A stretch of 64,000 nucleotides of DNA, taken from assembly GCA_038380435.1 (NCBI GenBank), contig JAWZYU010000034.1, forward strand, positions 25,275,404 to 25,339,403, given 5' to 3'. Each line of letters starts with the position of its first letter. The stretch's first letter is position 1. Position numbers and translations under genes: made by a program. The notes beneath the pieces were generated by a model. It worked only from the letters and a program-made list of their open reading frames with translations, was not told the origin of the DNA and did not search any database. This document shows positions 1 to 11,034 of the stretch, in pieces. The stretch is from Ryuthela nishihirai. Its lineage: Eukaryota > Arthropoda > Arachnida > Araneae > Heptathelidae.

Positions 1-468
1 AGTTTGGTTTTTTCTAGGGTTAGTTATAGTAGTGAAACATGGACACTTTGTAAACAAGATAACAGGAAACTAGATGCTTTTGATTCTAGATGCTTACGCA
101 ATATCTTGGGCATTAGGTGGTTCAACTTTGTAACTAATGATGAGGTTAGGCAAAGGAGTCTGCAACCTCCTTTAAGCAGCATATTGTGCAGAGAGAGACT
201 CCGTTGGTTTGGCCATGTTGCCCGTTTGGATAATTTTAAATTAGCGAATAGGATTATGAATAGTGTCCCTGAAGGCCTCAAAAAGAGGGGGAGACCTAGG
301 ATGCGGTGGGCAGACAATGTCAAACAGGACCTTGTTAGAATTGGTGTGCTGTGGCCAGATGCAGCAGATATAGATCAGGATAGATATATTTGGAGAACTA
401 AATTATACCATGTGGTTGGACCTCCCTAGCTCATCGCTGCTTAAGGACGATGATGATGATGATGATGT
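1..468 (+). mobile_element. 3' end of an RTE-like non-LTR retrotransposon
   Basis: An open frame from the window edge to 429 encodes the C-terminal part of a LINE reverse transcriptase polyprotein. The family signature is visible in order: ETW near the start, LRNILGIRW, RLRWFGHVARL, and a basic KKRGRPRMRW block followed by DNVKQDL. The frame is followed by a short (GAT)n run at about 448-466, the kind of microsatellite tail that ends many RTE elements. The 5' part lies outside the window. Another fragment of a similar polymerase is at 48490-48825. Confidence 0.8.
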
Positions 469-493
469 GCAAAAATAGCAGTTTAGTGGTAAA

Positions 494-800
494 ATAAACC
501 AACAGAACTTGGTGCATTTGTGACTTGGCCACTTAGCGCATTGTGTGTAAAAGTTTTCTGTTCAGAGGTAGAACAAACCAGCTCAGATTGGTGCATTTTG
601 TAATTGGCCATTTAACCCATTGTGTGGAAAAAGAGTGCCGTTCAGAGATACAACCAACTCAGCTTGGGGCCTCTATAATTTGTCCATTTTACCCCCTGTG
701 CTCAGAGTGGTTCCGCTCAGAGGTGGAACAAACCCCTTTAGCTTGCGGCCTTGGCCATTTAGTCTATTGTGTGACAAAAATTGCTGCTCAGACTTAAAAC
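494..800 (-). repeat. Tandem array of four degenerate SINE1 tail modules
   Basis: Four diverged units of about 75 bp each contain the 3' tail of the local SINE1 family (TTGGCCATTTAGCCCATTGT, then a spacer, GCCGCTCAGAGGTAAAACAA). No tRNA-like head or SINE body lies between units, so this is tail amplification rather than separate insertions. Confidence 0.65.
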
Positions 801-948
801 AACCCAAGTGCAAGCAGTGCGGAGAATACACGCACTGAACTTCATGCTGTTTCCTCTAACTCCAGAAAAACTAGTATTTAATAAGATACTTGATTTTGTT
901 TAAAAAAAAAGAGAAAAATAAATTTAGCTGTAAAAAAATAGTACTTAC

Positions 949-1102
949 CCCAGATGACAGAGTACAGACTAATATGTCACTTTTAGCTAACATGAATACG
1001 TCAGCGAGAATTCCCCAGAATGAATCATTGCTATATCTAGTTGAAAAATTTGAAGCCAGATTTGCATTTGATGGGTTATAGATGAAAGTGTAGGAGGGAA
1101 AT
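949..1102 (-). CDS. FUT8: FUT8-like alpha-1,6-fucosyltransferase, visible exon 8
   Basis: Internal exon with acceptor ctttcag at 1103 and donor gtaagt at 948. It continues in frame from the exon at 2962-3138 (AA + A). It encodes FPSYTFIYNPSNANL, then RYSNDSFWGILADVFM and LAKSDILVCTLSSG, which aligns with the FUT8 segment around NRYTENS...FLSQADFLVCTFSSQ, part of the nucleotide-sugar-binding catalytic fold. It ends in phase 0. The next exons, which would complete the fold and the SH3 domain, are not recognised in 1-948 and are probably left of the window. Confidence 0.88.
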
Positions 1103-1504
1103 CTGAAAGAAACAATTTTCTATAAAAAAATTATTTAAACAACCACTCTTCAATAATTTAGAAACTTTAGCAATTTATTCTCTGAACCAGTAGTAATTCC
1201 CAACTTTTTAATTCCGCGGCACAACTTTGAGGATGAGAAATTGTCGCGGAATTTTTTGACAAACCAAAATTGTGCAGTCGACTGCTTGCGAAGTTATTGG
1301 GAGTAGAAAGCCTCTGTCACCAGTCACGTCAACAAGATTGGGTTGTTTTACCTATGAGCGTCGCGTTTTTGCTGAATGGTTAGGTGACAAGGACTCAGAC
1401 ACCTTTCCCAAGACCATCGGTATCTCCTATTGATCAAGAACAGGACGGGGAGTTTTGTGACGCGATACCGAATGACCCCGCCTCCCCCGTCAAGAATTAC
1501 TGTA

Positions 1505-1913
1505 TTTGGTTGTCGGGTTATTTTACCTCTTACCGGCAGTTTTTTACATACAACGGGTTAAATGGCTAGGTTACAAAAACCCCGAAAGCTCAGAGTAGAT
1601 TGGGGGAATGAACCCACTGGGCAGCTCTTCTGTCTTTAATTTGGAAGCCTCCCATCAAGGCCATCCAGCGCATTCTTTAACGTGCAAAATGTATGGTCTG
1701 CACACGGACCACGGCTTAAAGTCCCATCCGGCGGACAGCAGCCTTTTCGAGCCCAACCGTGTCCACTTCTGACTTAGGGTGGGGAGGTTTGCTGAGAAAA
1801 ATCTCAACGCTGGCCCAGGTTGGACTCGAACCTTGGAACTACGGATTAGGAGCCTGGCCATAGCATCCTAGAACGCCCTGGCACGCTACCCACTAACCAA
1901 TCCTGCCTCCAGC
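1505..1913 (-). mobile_element. SINE1 copy, tRNA head at right
   Basis: Diverged full-length copy of the tRNA-derived SINE1 family. The tail (ttttacctcttaccggca) is at the left. The tRNA-like head, with complements of a B box (actcgaacc) and an A box, is at about 1820-1905. A shorter tail remnant precedes it at 1335-1392. An insertion in the head separates the A and B boxes. Confidence 0.7.
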
Positions 1914-1989
1914 GTCATCCAGGAAGTGAACGAGTGATTTCTGTTGTATCTCCTAACTTACAAATCGTTGAATGTTAATTAGTAATGAG

Positions 1990-2800
1990 TAAAAGGAGAT
2001 GAATCAAATTTTAACTAGGTTGCAGAAGTGATAGGTCTCTGAAGATTTTTACCCACGGGTAATTATTGTTACAGATTAAAAGAAAAAGTTGAGAGATTTG
2101 AAATCCGTTCAGTCCTTCAAGATCAAATAAAGGTTAAATTTCAATTTACACATACTAGAATGATGAAAAGTGGTGCCTAAACAGTATTTCGTGACCTAAC
2201 ACATCAGAAAAAATAAGAAAATATCAGATCCAGTGTGTCTTTTAAGGTCACATATAGATCTATCCTTGTTCAATATGTACTAGCCGAAAATGAGTGCCTA
2301 GGGCTATATGCAGGGTGTGCGATTGTCAGGGGGAGATATTAGAATTATAAATATGTATTTAAAAGTACATATTTATAGTATCAGAGAAAATTTTTATAAT
2401 ATGTATATATATATATAATAATTAATAATATATATAATTTATAATATATATATCATAATTATAATTATAACAGACAACTAAATATTTTTATAATCAAAAA
2501 TAACTATACGAGGGGAGGGGTCGAAATTTGGATGCTCGGGCACTTGCCGTAATCGAGCCCGAACATTTCAGAAACATTATGAAATTTCAGATCCAACGTG
2601 TGCTTCAAGGTCAAATAAAGGTCAATGTTCTAGCTACATCTGCTAAAAAGTTGAGAATTTGTGACTGAAAATAATTTGGGTAGCAGACCGGAGCACAAAA
2701 AAAAAGTTAAATTACAGATCTGAGCTGGTTCTCAAGGTCGAATTGAGGTCAGAGTGACAGTCGAGAAATAAAGGTGGCCCCGACTGTCTTCTGCTTTTGC
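1990..2800. repeat. Degenerate dispersed repeat plus AT-rich block
   Basis: Intronic stretch without genes. Variants of ATTTCAGATC..., GTGTCCTTCAAGGTCAAAT and AAAGGTCA recur near 2090, 2220, 2585 and 2710 at uneven spacing. The same module recurs at 44810-45290 and 45785-45900, so it is a dispersed family. A nearly pure AT block (TATATAATAATTAATAATAT type) sits at 2390-2475. Confidence 0.5.
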
Positions 2801-2961
2801 TACTGAAAGCTTGTTTAAGGAAATGATGAACTTTGAATGTCACCCATAATGACGGGCGTTAAACTCATATTTTAAGACTATTATATCGTCTTTGATGCAT
2901 ATTTACTTTGTTTCGGATTTCAACAATTTCTTTTTGTTCTGAATGACTGAAAGATTCTTAC

Positions 2962-3138
2962 TTCTGTTTTAATTCCCTTATAACTGCAGGTTCATCTGTC
3001 GCTACGAATACCTTACGCTTTACCTCCTTCGATTTTAGTTCAAGGCTCCGGAAGTGATCCTCAACATAGTTCATATATTCCTCTACTGCGTGGGACTTAG
3101 CTTCACTTCTAATCTTGTCCGTTCTTCGCACGTGGATT
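2962..3138 (-). CDS. FUT8: FUT8-like alpha-1,6-fucosyltransferase, visible exon 7
   Basis: Internal exon with acceptor ttttacag at 3139 and donor gtaaga at 2961. It encodes the diagnostic donor-binding block IHVRRTDK, followed by SEAKSHAVEEYMNYVEDHF and KVFVATDEPAVIRELKQK. In FUT8 the paired arginines of HVRRTDK and the nearby Asp, Lys, Glu and Tyr contact GDP-fucose; all are present here. The family's ATDDP loop reads ATDEP, a conservative change at the second acidic residue. It joins in frame with the exons at 10242 (GG+A) and 949 (AA+A). This is the strongest evidence for the family assignment. Confidence 0.93.
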
Positions 3139-3483
3139 CTGTAAAAGGAAAAGACTCAGAATTATAGTTAGTCATTTATTTTGGTATATTTGCCACGAAA
3201 TATCTATTAAACAAATCGCTATTACTTTTCAGACTCTTCTTCAGTGTACTCATGTATCTCCATTAAGAAAACTGAAAGTTGTTTTTACAATTGTACTTGT
3301 GCAAGACCACAGGGGAGAAGTACACAGCAGGAAAATGCCTTCCACAGAAATTGGCATTGGTATTTTGGGAAAGCCAATTTTTAACAAACTGAAGTAAATG
3401 ACGATCAAAGATGAAGAATGGCTCTCTGAATAGAATAGCAATTTCCAAAAGCAGAGTTGGAACTAAATTGTAATTCCCTTACA

Positions 3484-3912
3484 GAACTTTGGAACAGAAT
3501 GCCAAACCGGTACTTGATGTTCACAAACTTTTGAAAAATAATACATTTCCGGTACTTAATGTTCACAAACCTTTGGAAATGAATGCCTTTCGGATACTTG
3601 ACGTTCTCAAACCTTCGGAACGTAAGGCCATTCCTGTACTTGATGTTCACAAACCTTTGGAACAGAATGCCAATCCAGTAGTTCAAGCTCATAAATCTTT
3701 GGAATATAATGCCCTACATGTACTTGATGTTCCCAAGCTTTTGGAAAATAACACCGTTCAGGTACTTGATGTTTCCAAATATTTGGAAAATAATGCTAAT
3801 CCGGAATTAATGCTCTCAAACATTTGGGAAGGAATGCTGTTCTGGAACTTGATATTTCCAAACCTTTCGAATGGAATGTCATTCTGGGTACTCGATTGTT
3901 CCAAAGCATTGA
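3484..3912 (+). repeat. 45-bp minisatellite with an open reading frame
   Basis: About nine diverged copies of a 45-bp unit (core: TTGGAACAGAATGCC then GTACTTGATGTTCACAAACC). Because 45 is a multiple of three, the plus frame 3489-3917 is open and encodes a 15-residue repeat of the type L-E-x-N-A-x-P-V-L-D-V-H-K-P. No start context, splice signal or known family supports translation. It lies in an intron of the FUT8-like gene. A decayed outlier of the unit is at 7980-8060. Confidence 0.75.
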
Positions 3913-4554
3913 ACTGACATAATATGACAACAGCGTAGCTGACATGCATGTTTGCAACATCCAGGTCTGTAAATGTGATTTTTGTTTCTTGTAATTGTTA
4001 GTTATTTTGAACGTTTTTACGGAATTCTTTGATAAATATAAAATGAATACTGGGATATCTACTTAGAATGGTTAGAAAAAGTTGATTTATAAGTAAGATA
4101 TTAAACGTTTTGGGTACTGAGTTTGGTAATAAGTGATTTCCGATTGGTCTGTAAATGGTAGCTAGGTAGTCACTGGAAGGAGAGCTATGCACCAATATCC
4201 TGTCATGATGCATAGAACCGGCCAAGCCTAGCACCTAATGTCCCGCCCCGCCTTCTCGTGGTGCAGACCGTTAGTACCTTTCAAAAGAGATACTCTCTTG
4301 TGGAAGTGAACGGAAGGGGAGGGCTGCCAGATTAGTGTGGCCTACTGATCTGGAAAACTATGGCTACTTTTCTTTTTTTTTTCAACCCTGCTGAGGAGTG
4401 GTCAACCACACAGGGTCCTGGTGCTGACCATATAAACCCACTGTAGCGGACAGATATACGGCTCTGAGCTTGATTATGCATCCTGAATTTGCTGCACTGG
4501 TGGGCTTCTGTGGAGGGAAAACCTTCCGCTGTGTTTTCTGTTTGTTTGTGGGCT

Positions 4555-4625
4555 GACAGCTGGGACTCGAACCTGAGAACTACAGATTACGAGCCTGGCG
4601 CGCTACCGACTGAGCCACCCCTGCC
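4555..4625 (-). mobile_element. tRNA-like SINE head
   Basis: Reading the minus strand, GGCAGGGGTGGCTCAGTCGG (A box) and GGTTCGAGTCCC (B box) form the SINE1 tRNA-like head. The flank at 4375-4550 does not match the SINE1 body, so this is either a head fused to a different SINE body or a truncated copy. Confidence 0.6.
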
Positions 4626-4738
4626 CTAGTTTGATCTGGAGTTCCATAATCAAACTATAGGTAAATGCGGAGAGATTAAAAAAGATGAAGTTCTATATGT
4701 AGTCTTAAGCCTAAAGAAATGTCAGCCTCAAAGGATCC

Positions 4739-5021
4739 CCGACCTGCACACGATCAGTAGGAGACACCGATGGGCTTGGAAAGGGCGCCGTCCGTCGGAT
4801 GGGACATTAAGTCGTGGTCACGTGATCGGGAGATCCATACCCTTGTGCACGTTAAAGAACAAGCTGGATGGCCTTGACGGTAGGCTGCCATCTGTCTCCC
4901 AACAGCTGCTCCAGTGGGTCCCCTCCCCCAACCTTCTCTGAGCCTTCGGGGTCCTTGTGACCTGGCCATTTAGCCAATAGTGTGCAAAAAAGTGCCGCTC
5001 AGAGGTAAAACAACTAAACCC
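4739..5021 (+). mobile_element. SINE1 body without head
   Basis: SINE1 body and tail run from GACACCGATGGGCTTGGAAA to the tail GTGCCGCTCAGAGGTAAAAC. The copy is 5'-truncated (no tRNA head), as expected from incomplete reverse transcription. Confidence 0.75.
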
Positions 5022-5044
5022 AAGCCAGCCTCAAAGGAAAAATA

Positions 5045-7070
5045 AGAATCTGAAAGATTTTATCTGCATCCTGTAGCAGATACTTTTGAACTAAAGGACA
5101 AAACAAAATGTGTCAGTCCTACAAAAGCAGATTTAATTATCTTAGTTAATGAATTAAGAATGGATATCAAAGCTGTTAATACCAGTGTTAATAAAATGAT
5201 ATGACAGAATTGAAAGAACCCTTGGAATTCACCCATGCCCACTTACAAGACCACATTAACACCACATTCAGAGACTTTAAGAGAAAGTTCAATAATATGA
5301 GAGAAGACTACCAAAGGATAGTTAGGGAAAATGAGCATTTAATAACAATAATAATAATAACTTTATTTATGCCTTAGTATGGTTATATACATAGATTAAC
5401 CCGCTATCATTATGGCTTGTCAGCAGATACTGAAACAATATATTGAAGATCTTGGACATGATCTTAGTGAATTGGAGATCAGATCAAAAGCTCAAAAGGT
5501 TGAAATCCCTGGTATACTAGAACAACTTAATTAAAATTTATCTGCTGTTGTGCAAAGGTTTCCAGATATCTTAGATATACAACCTAAGGATGAAATCATA
5601 ACTGTACATAGAATAATAACAAGAAATACAAACAAAGTCTAACCTATCATTGTTAGATTTCAAGACACTTCTATCAAGAGCAAATGGATTAAAAAGGCCA
5701 AAGAAAAGAAGGATTTAAAGGCAGACATGATTAATGAAGACTTTGGGAATAATAAAATCTTCGTAAATGAACATTTGTCTAAATATATAAATAACTACCT
5801 GGTTTACAAGTCAAACATTTTAAAATTAAACATGGATACAAATTTCTCTGGGTGAAAAAAGGCAAATTCTTCCAGAGAAAGGTGGCAGCTCAAAATTTAG
5901 AATTAGAAGAGAAAAGGATATATTACTCTTGTAATTTAATGGTTAAATTGTTTTCCTAGAATGATGAAATTTTCCTCAAATGTTATTTTTAACGACGAAT
6001 CAGAATATTCTATTTATAATATAAATTCTTCCGTTAGTATATTTTTTATTCATTTCAACATTAGAAACTTGAGACACATTTACAGTGAATTGCTTAGAAA
6101 CCTGAAATGTACTGGAAAAGATTTAGATCTGATTTTACTTTCTGAGATATGGTTAAAAACTGAAGAAATGTCTCTGAACAATATTGATGGGTATAAATAT
6201 TTTGTAATTGCAGAGACGCAAACAGATCAGGGGGTGTTTTAATATATGAAAAAGAGAGGGAAAATGTGATTTTCAACTAATTGATTTTGATTTATCTTTA
6301 AGTAGCTGAGAGACATTGAATCTTTATGAATGCAAGCTTAATATTTCTTTAATATTAGTTGGATATCACATAATTATTCAATAATATTTTAATCCTGAAT
6401 TGAAAGAAACGTTAAATTATGCTAAAAAGGAAAATGTATATTTCATTGGTGATATTAATATTGATTTGCTTCAAAACACTCAAGATATAGCTGAATGTTT
6501 AAACATTATGAGTGAATTTGGTTTTAAAAACATATTGATATTCCAATTATATTGTCTAACAGGAATGTTAGCTGCTTAGATAACTTTTTTTTGCTAGAAC
6601 AAATTCTCATAACACAGAAGTTTTTCTTATAACTCTAAATTCAATGATCATTACACAATTATTATTCATTTACATATTACTGATGAAACCACGTTTATTT
6701 AAAAAAGAGATGAACCTAACAAAAAGACAAAAGAAACAATAAACTATAAATTTTTGAAGGTCGTATAAAAAAATTACGTCATGAGTGTTTACAGATGAAT
6801 AAAGGTGAGTTCAATACATATTATGGGAATTAGGTACAAACAATTTCCCAAAATAAAATTTAATTTACTCACCAAAAAACTAGAAATAGAAAAGCTGGAA
6901 AAATTAGATAACCAAAGAAATTTTTACGTGTATAAATGAAAAGGAAGCATAATATAGAAAATACAAAAGAAATCCTATCTATTGAAATGGCTTACAGAAA
7001 TTATTGTAAGTTCCTTAAACAGAAGTAAATAATGCTAAAGAGTTTATCACACAGGAAATGTTCAAAATTC
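5045..7070 (+). mobile_element. Decayed LINE copy: ORF1 plus endonuclease of ORF2
   Basis: Reading through several stops, 5060-5935 encodes an ORF1-like protein: a coiled coil (FKRKFNNMREDYQRIVREN), QILKQYIEDLGHDLSELEIR, and a segment with NEHLSKYINN near 5765 that matches the FP-like C-terminal region of other copies here. The frame at 5961-6242 begins ORF2 with the apurinic endonuclease (FFIHFNIRNLRHIYSELL, LILLSEIWL). Its C-terminal half, with GDINIDLL, is at about 6415-6500. An AATAATAATAATA/CTTTATTTATGCC segment at 5344-5400 interrupts ORF1. Most of the reverse transcriptase is missing. Confidence 0.75.
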
Positions 7071-7197
7071 TGGAAGAAATGCAAAAGAAAAAATGGAACT
7101 ATATCAACACTTTGATAGATAGAATAAACAAAACGAATTATACTGTTACGAGAGACAGGTTTACATGGTTTTATACCGTTACGAGAAACTGGTTATA

Positions 7198-7248
7198 CAT
7201 GGTTTTATTGTTACGAGAGACTAAGTCTCTCGTAACAATAAAACCATG
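7198..7248. repeat. Perfect hairpin, 25-bp arms, 1-nt loop
   Basis: Arms 7198-7222 and 7224-7248 are exact reverse complements (CATGGTTTTATTGTTACGAG...). Two imperfect direct copies of the arm precede it at about 7145-7200. Confidence 0.9.
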
Positions 7249-7299
7249 ATGTGTTGGTGCCATTTGATGCTCGTGTTGTGCCTCAGCGGGAGAATTTCA

Positions 7300-7980
7300 T
7301 CACTAATCTGTTGGAACAGAGAAAGGTTTTAAAATATAACGAGTGAAGAAAACTTTGAAAAGTTCACTGTATTCTAAAGAGTTTAATTGTCTTTTAGTAG
7401 AGTTAGCTTTATGAAATCTAATTTTAGTGGAAGTAATGTGTCGAAGTCTACTAGTGTAAAAGCAAAGGAGATTTGATGGCGGCGAGTTATTTAAGGTATA
7501 AAAATAGAAGTGGAAAGGTATGCGTTGGTAAATTATAGGTTTATTCACCAAGATAATTATGTCTCATATTGAATGTTGTAAAAAGATTCCCCTTATGCGT
7601 TGAATAGAGTCTGTAAGACTTGTAATAAAGTTTAATTCTCTACCTTCAGAAATTAGAAATGAAAATAACCCTCTGTATTTAAAAGATATTTAGGTAATTT
7701 TTTGTTTTAATTATTTCAAATGCAAAACTTATTGTAAAGAAACTGAGTTTTATTTTATATTGTTGTTTACCATGTGATATAGTGTGCTGTTGCTGAAATA
7801 TTCATTGGTAATGTTCAGCAGAACCTGGACGGGCAGTTGCCTCTTGGTTCTCAATTGTAAAGATCAAAATTATGTTTCTTTGATTTACTGAAAATTTTTA
7901 TTTTATTCTGGCTAGTCTTTGTGTATTGTTTTCTGTGTACTTTTTGCATTGATGCAGTAAATTATCATTATTATTATTAA
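7300..7980 (+). mobile_element. LINE 3' end
   Basis: A degraded frame at about 7560-7700 encodes a polymerase C-terminus of the type F-N-S-L-P-S-E-I-R-N-E-N-N-P-L-Y-L-K-R. The same signature occurs in the LINEs at 38667-40430 and 31020-31200. The sequence ends in ATTATCATTATTATTATT at about 7962-7980, a typical short-repeat LINE tail. Together with 5045-7070 this may be one element with its polymerase deleted. Confidence 0.6.
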
Positions 7981-8109
7981 ATGCCATTCCGGTGCTTGAT
8001 GTTTCTCAGTCATGAACTAGAATATGCTGTTGTACTTGATGTTTTCGAATATTTGACTGCAGGTAGATCTGTACATTCTAAACAAAATATTTTTTAAATA
8101 TTAGTGTCA

Positions 8110-8290
8110 TATACAATATTTTTCAGCCCTACCTGATGTAGTGATTAGCGTACCTGACTACTAATGCAGCGGGCCGATCCTTTGTGTATATGTTTTCTTG
8201 TCAAATCAAAAAGTGGAAAGCTTGACCAGGGACAAGCTTTTCACTGCTTCTAGGTTATTATCCGTCCTTTGTGTACGGGAGAACCTTCTC
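8110..8290 (+). mobile_element. Unclassified tRNA-like SINE fragment
   Basis: Begins with an A-box-like TGTAGTGATTAGCGTACC, and a GGGCCGATCC stretch stands where a B box would be. An inverted pair (AAAGCTTGACC / GGACAAGCTTTT) follows. Not related to the SINE1 or SINE2 bodies. Confidence 0.35.
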
Positions 8291-8479
8291 TTTTTCAAAG
8301 ATATATATATATAGATATATAGTTTAGTAACCATGGGAACCTTTACTGATATTTAGCAAATTTAAATTTGTTTTTATGATAACTACTGGTAATGGAATTA
8401 ATATCTCTTTTTTAAATTCGTGATGAGACTTCCAAAAGCACCAGAATATCTGCAGGAAATGACAGAATAAGGAAACAAC

Positions 8480-8555
8480 GCAACTCGAGATTCGAACCCC
8501 AACATTTGCACTGTCACCGTGAACCATCAAGATACCACTATGCCATGGAGGTGTT
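8480..8555 (-). mobile_element. tRNA-like SINE head or tRNA pseudogene
   Basis: On the minus strand, GGCATAGTGGTATCTTGATG (A-box-like) and GGGGTTCGAATCTCG (good B box) are separated by about 40 nt. No full cloverleaf was found. Confidence 0.45.
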
Positions 8556-8712
8556 ATTTAAACAGTATATTTATACATCCATGTGTACTGAAACGACTAA
8601 TCTGAAAATTGCAGACTTCGATTTTTTCGACAATAACATATTTAGATTTTAGTAGTTCTATAGAAAGTTTAGAAATCCTGGAAACGTTTCACTGCAGATT
8701 GCCAGATTGGTG

Positions 8713-8942
8713 AGACTTTAAGAAAGAGTTCAATAATATGAGAGAAGACTACCAAAGGGTAATTAGGGATAATGAGCATTTAATAATAATAATAACTTTA
8801 TTTATGCCTTAGTATGGTTATTTACATAGATTAACCGGCTATCATTATGGCTTGTCAGCATATACTGAAACAATATATCGAAGATCTTAGACATTATCTT
8901 AATGAATTGGAGATCAGATCAAAAGCTCAAAAGGTTGAAATC
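8713..8942 (+). repeat. Duplicate of LINE ORF1 segment 5270-5512
   Basis: Near-identical to 5270-5512, including the AATAATAATAACTTTATTTA insertion, so it was copied after that insertion. It ends abruptly at AAGGTTGAAATCCCT, where SINE1 sequence begins. Confidence 0.8.
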
Positions 8943-9250
8943 CCTCTGAATGGCACTTTCTTTTACACAATGGGCTAGAGGACCAGGTCACAAGGACACT
9001 GATTGCTCAGAGACGTTAGGGAACCAGCTGAATGGCTGTTAAGAGACAGGATGTAACCTCCCATCAAGGCCATAAAGCTTGTTCTTCTTCAAAAGGTTGA
9101 AATCCCTCTGAATGGCACTTTCTTTTACACAATGGGCTAGAGGACCAGGTCACAAGGACACTGATAGCTCAGAGACGTTAGGGGACCCGCTGAATGGCTG
9201 TTAAGAGACAGTATGTAACCTCCCATCAAGGCCACAAAGCTTGTTCTTTA
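8928..9250. repeat. 162-bp tandem duplication across the LINE/SINE junction
   Basis: Two close copies start at 8928 and 9090, each beginning CAAAAGGTTGAAATCCCT followed by a SINE1 tail. The unit spans the LINE-SINE junction, so the duplication postdates the join. Confidence 0.8.
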
Positions 9251-9460
9251 ACGTGCACAGGGTGTGGCTCTACCTCACGCGAAGCCACAGCTTAAGTCTC
9301 ATCCGACGGACAGCGTACTTCCCAAGCCCACAGGTGTCCCCTACTGCCCAAGGGTAGCGAGATAGAGATATGTCAACGGTTGCCCAGGTGGAATTCGAAT
9401 CTTTGAACTGCGGATTATGAGTTTGGAGCACTACTGACTGAGCCACCCATCCATTACCAG
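8943..9460 (-). mobile_element. SINE1 copy with partly duplicated tail
   Basis: Tail at the left (GGCACTTTCTTTTACACAAT), body through 9350, and the complement of the tRNA-like head at about 9385-9455 ending GACTGAGCCACCC. The tail and part of the body are duplicated. Confidence 0.75.
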
Positions 9461-9600
9461 AAAAACTGACTGGGTACAAATGGTTCATTCCAAAATTCAA
9501 ACGATCATGGGCTTACTCGATCAAATGCAGTAAGAGTAATAAACTGGTACAGAAAATCTTGTTATAAAATAAACAATCCAATACCATTCATCCTATGGAA

Positions 9601-10190
9601 TGATTGGCACAGTCGGTAGCGTGTCAGGCTCATAATCTGCAGTTCCCAGGTTCCAGTGTTTCCTCGGCCAACGTTGAGATACCACAGCTGAGGTGTCCCC
9701 TACTGATGGAGGTTAGGGCATGGAGTTTTTCGAAGATAAATATCAACACTGGTCCAGGTGGGACTCGCACTTGGCAACTGCAAATTACGAGCCTGGCACG
9801 CTAACGAATGAGCCACTCCACCTAGCCTCTGAGCGGCACTTGTTTTTGCACACCCTGTGCTAAATTTCGTAGTCACAAGGACCCCAAAGGCTCAGAGAAG
9901 TTTGGGGGAAGGTAATGTAACTGGAACAGTTATTAGGCCTCCTTCCCCCATTTTTAAGAACTTTTTTGAGAAGAAGTTCTTAAAAAATTCTGAAGCTGCC
10001 TGTCAAGGCCATCCAGCGTTTTTTCTGAGGTGCGCAAGATATGACCCTCCTACACACGGGTCAACGGTTTAACGTCCCATTCGACGGACGTAACCTTTAC
10101 AAGCCTATCTGTGTTTCCTAGTGACCGAGGGCAGGGTGGTGAGGTGGTGGTTGCGGATATAGATTTCAACCCTGACGCGGGTATGACTGG
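9601..10190 (-). mobile_element. Compound SINE1 insertion (head-to-head)
   Basis: A plus-strand head fragment (9601-9660, GGTAGCGTGTCAGGCTCATA) meets a minus-strand head at 9756-9826. A second minus-strand copy with tail and body occupies 9828-10190. At least three overlapping insertions or rearrangements are needed to explain it. Confidence 0.6.
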
Positions 10191-10241
10191 AATACTGGGT
10201 ATATCTTGGGATTCAATTGTATTAGAGCATTTTCTACTTAC

Positions 10242-10431
10242 CCAGCAACACTCGTATCGAAACTTATGTTTTTGCTCTTTCGATCAAGAAACGAGTTCAA
10301 ATGTTGGTTTGGTCTCATCAGATAATACATGAATTGCCCATACCACCAGGCCATTGGGTTGTCATGGATACGCACCAGACGAGGTGTGATGTCAGATGGA
10401 AGCTTCGTCAACAGTCCTCTAACAGTAGGAC
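10242..10431 (-). CDS. FUT8: FUT8-like alpha-1,6-fucosyltransferase, visible exon 6
   Basis: Internal exon with acceptor tcttttag at 10432 and donor gtaagt at 10241. It encodes GLLTKLPSDITPRLVRIHDN, then PMAWWYGQFMYYLMRPNQHL. This aligns with the FUT8 stretch [30 protein letters not shown]. It starts after one carried-in base, compatible with direct joining to the exon at 20427 (A+GT), and ends GG, which joins A of the exon at 2962 to give the glycine before IHVRRTDK. Relative to FUT8, about 10-12 residues (the ELPIVDS region) are missing between this exon and the previous one: either a small undetected exon whose length is a multiple of three, or a real deletion. Confidence 0.9.
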
Positions 10432-11034
10432 CTAAAAGAATTATAAAAGATATTACAATTAATGCATTTTATTTGTTGTTCTCACTTTCTTTAAAAATCA
10501 ATTACTACGCATCAAGAAGGTGTTATGTCATAATATTTATCGAGGACCGTGCACAGTGTCTGGGGTGCTCGGAAGGGTAAAACTCTATCTGAAGCTTCAT
10601 TCAATTTTTTACAACATTCTTTTGTTTAAAAACTGTTGGGAAATTAAAATTATGCGAGTTTCTAAAATCTCATTTTTTATTGTTTACAAGAAATCACAAA
10701 GTTCATAATAAAAATTTGAGTACAATTTTTAGTTTAACTTTAAATTATCATCTGTAATAATGAACGGTGTCTCTGTATCTGTGTCTGTGACAGTAATAAA
10801 TCGTCGTAAAATCGTGGTAGACCCTTGAGACTTTCACAAAATATTTCTGGTTGTGGTCTGGTTGCGGTGCAAGATTTCTAGTTGAAATTCCAAAAGGGGC
10901 TTACTTGAACAAGAATATTTACATTGTTATGCCTACGAGAAACGGTAATCGCAGTAAAATTTATTGTTTTCCATCCTCTTCCACCCCTATCACCAGTGAG
11001 GGAACACGGTGTGTTTCGGCTCCTGTATTTCCTC
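10432..11034. other. Intronic, no gene seen
   Basis: AT-rich intron sequence. Open frames here (for example plus 10851-11228) show no family signature. Confidence 0.5.
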
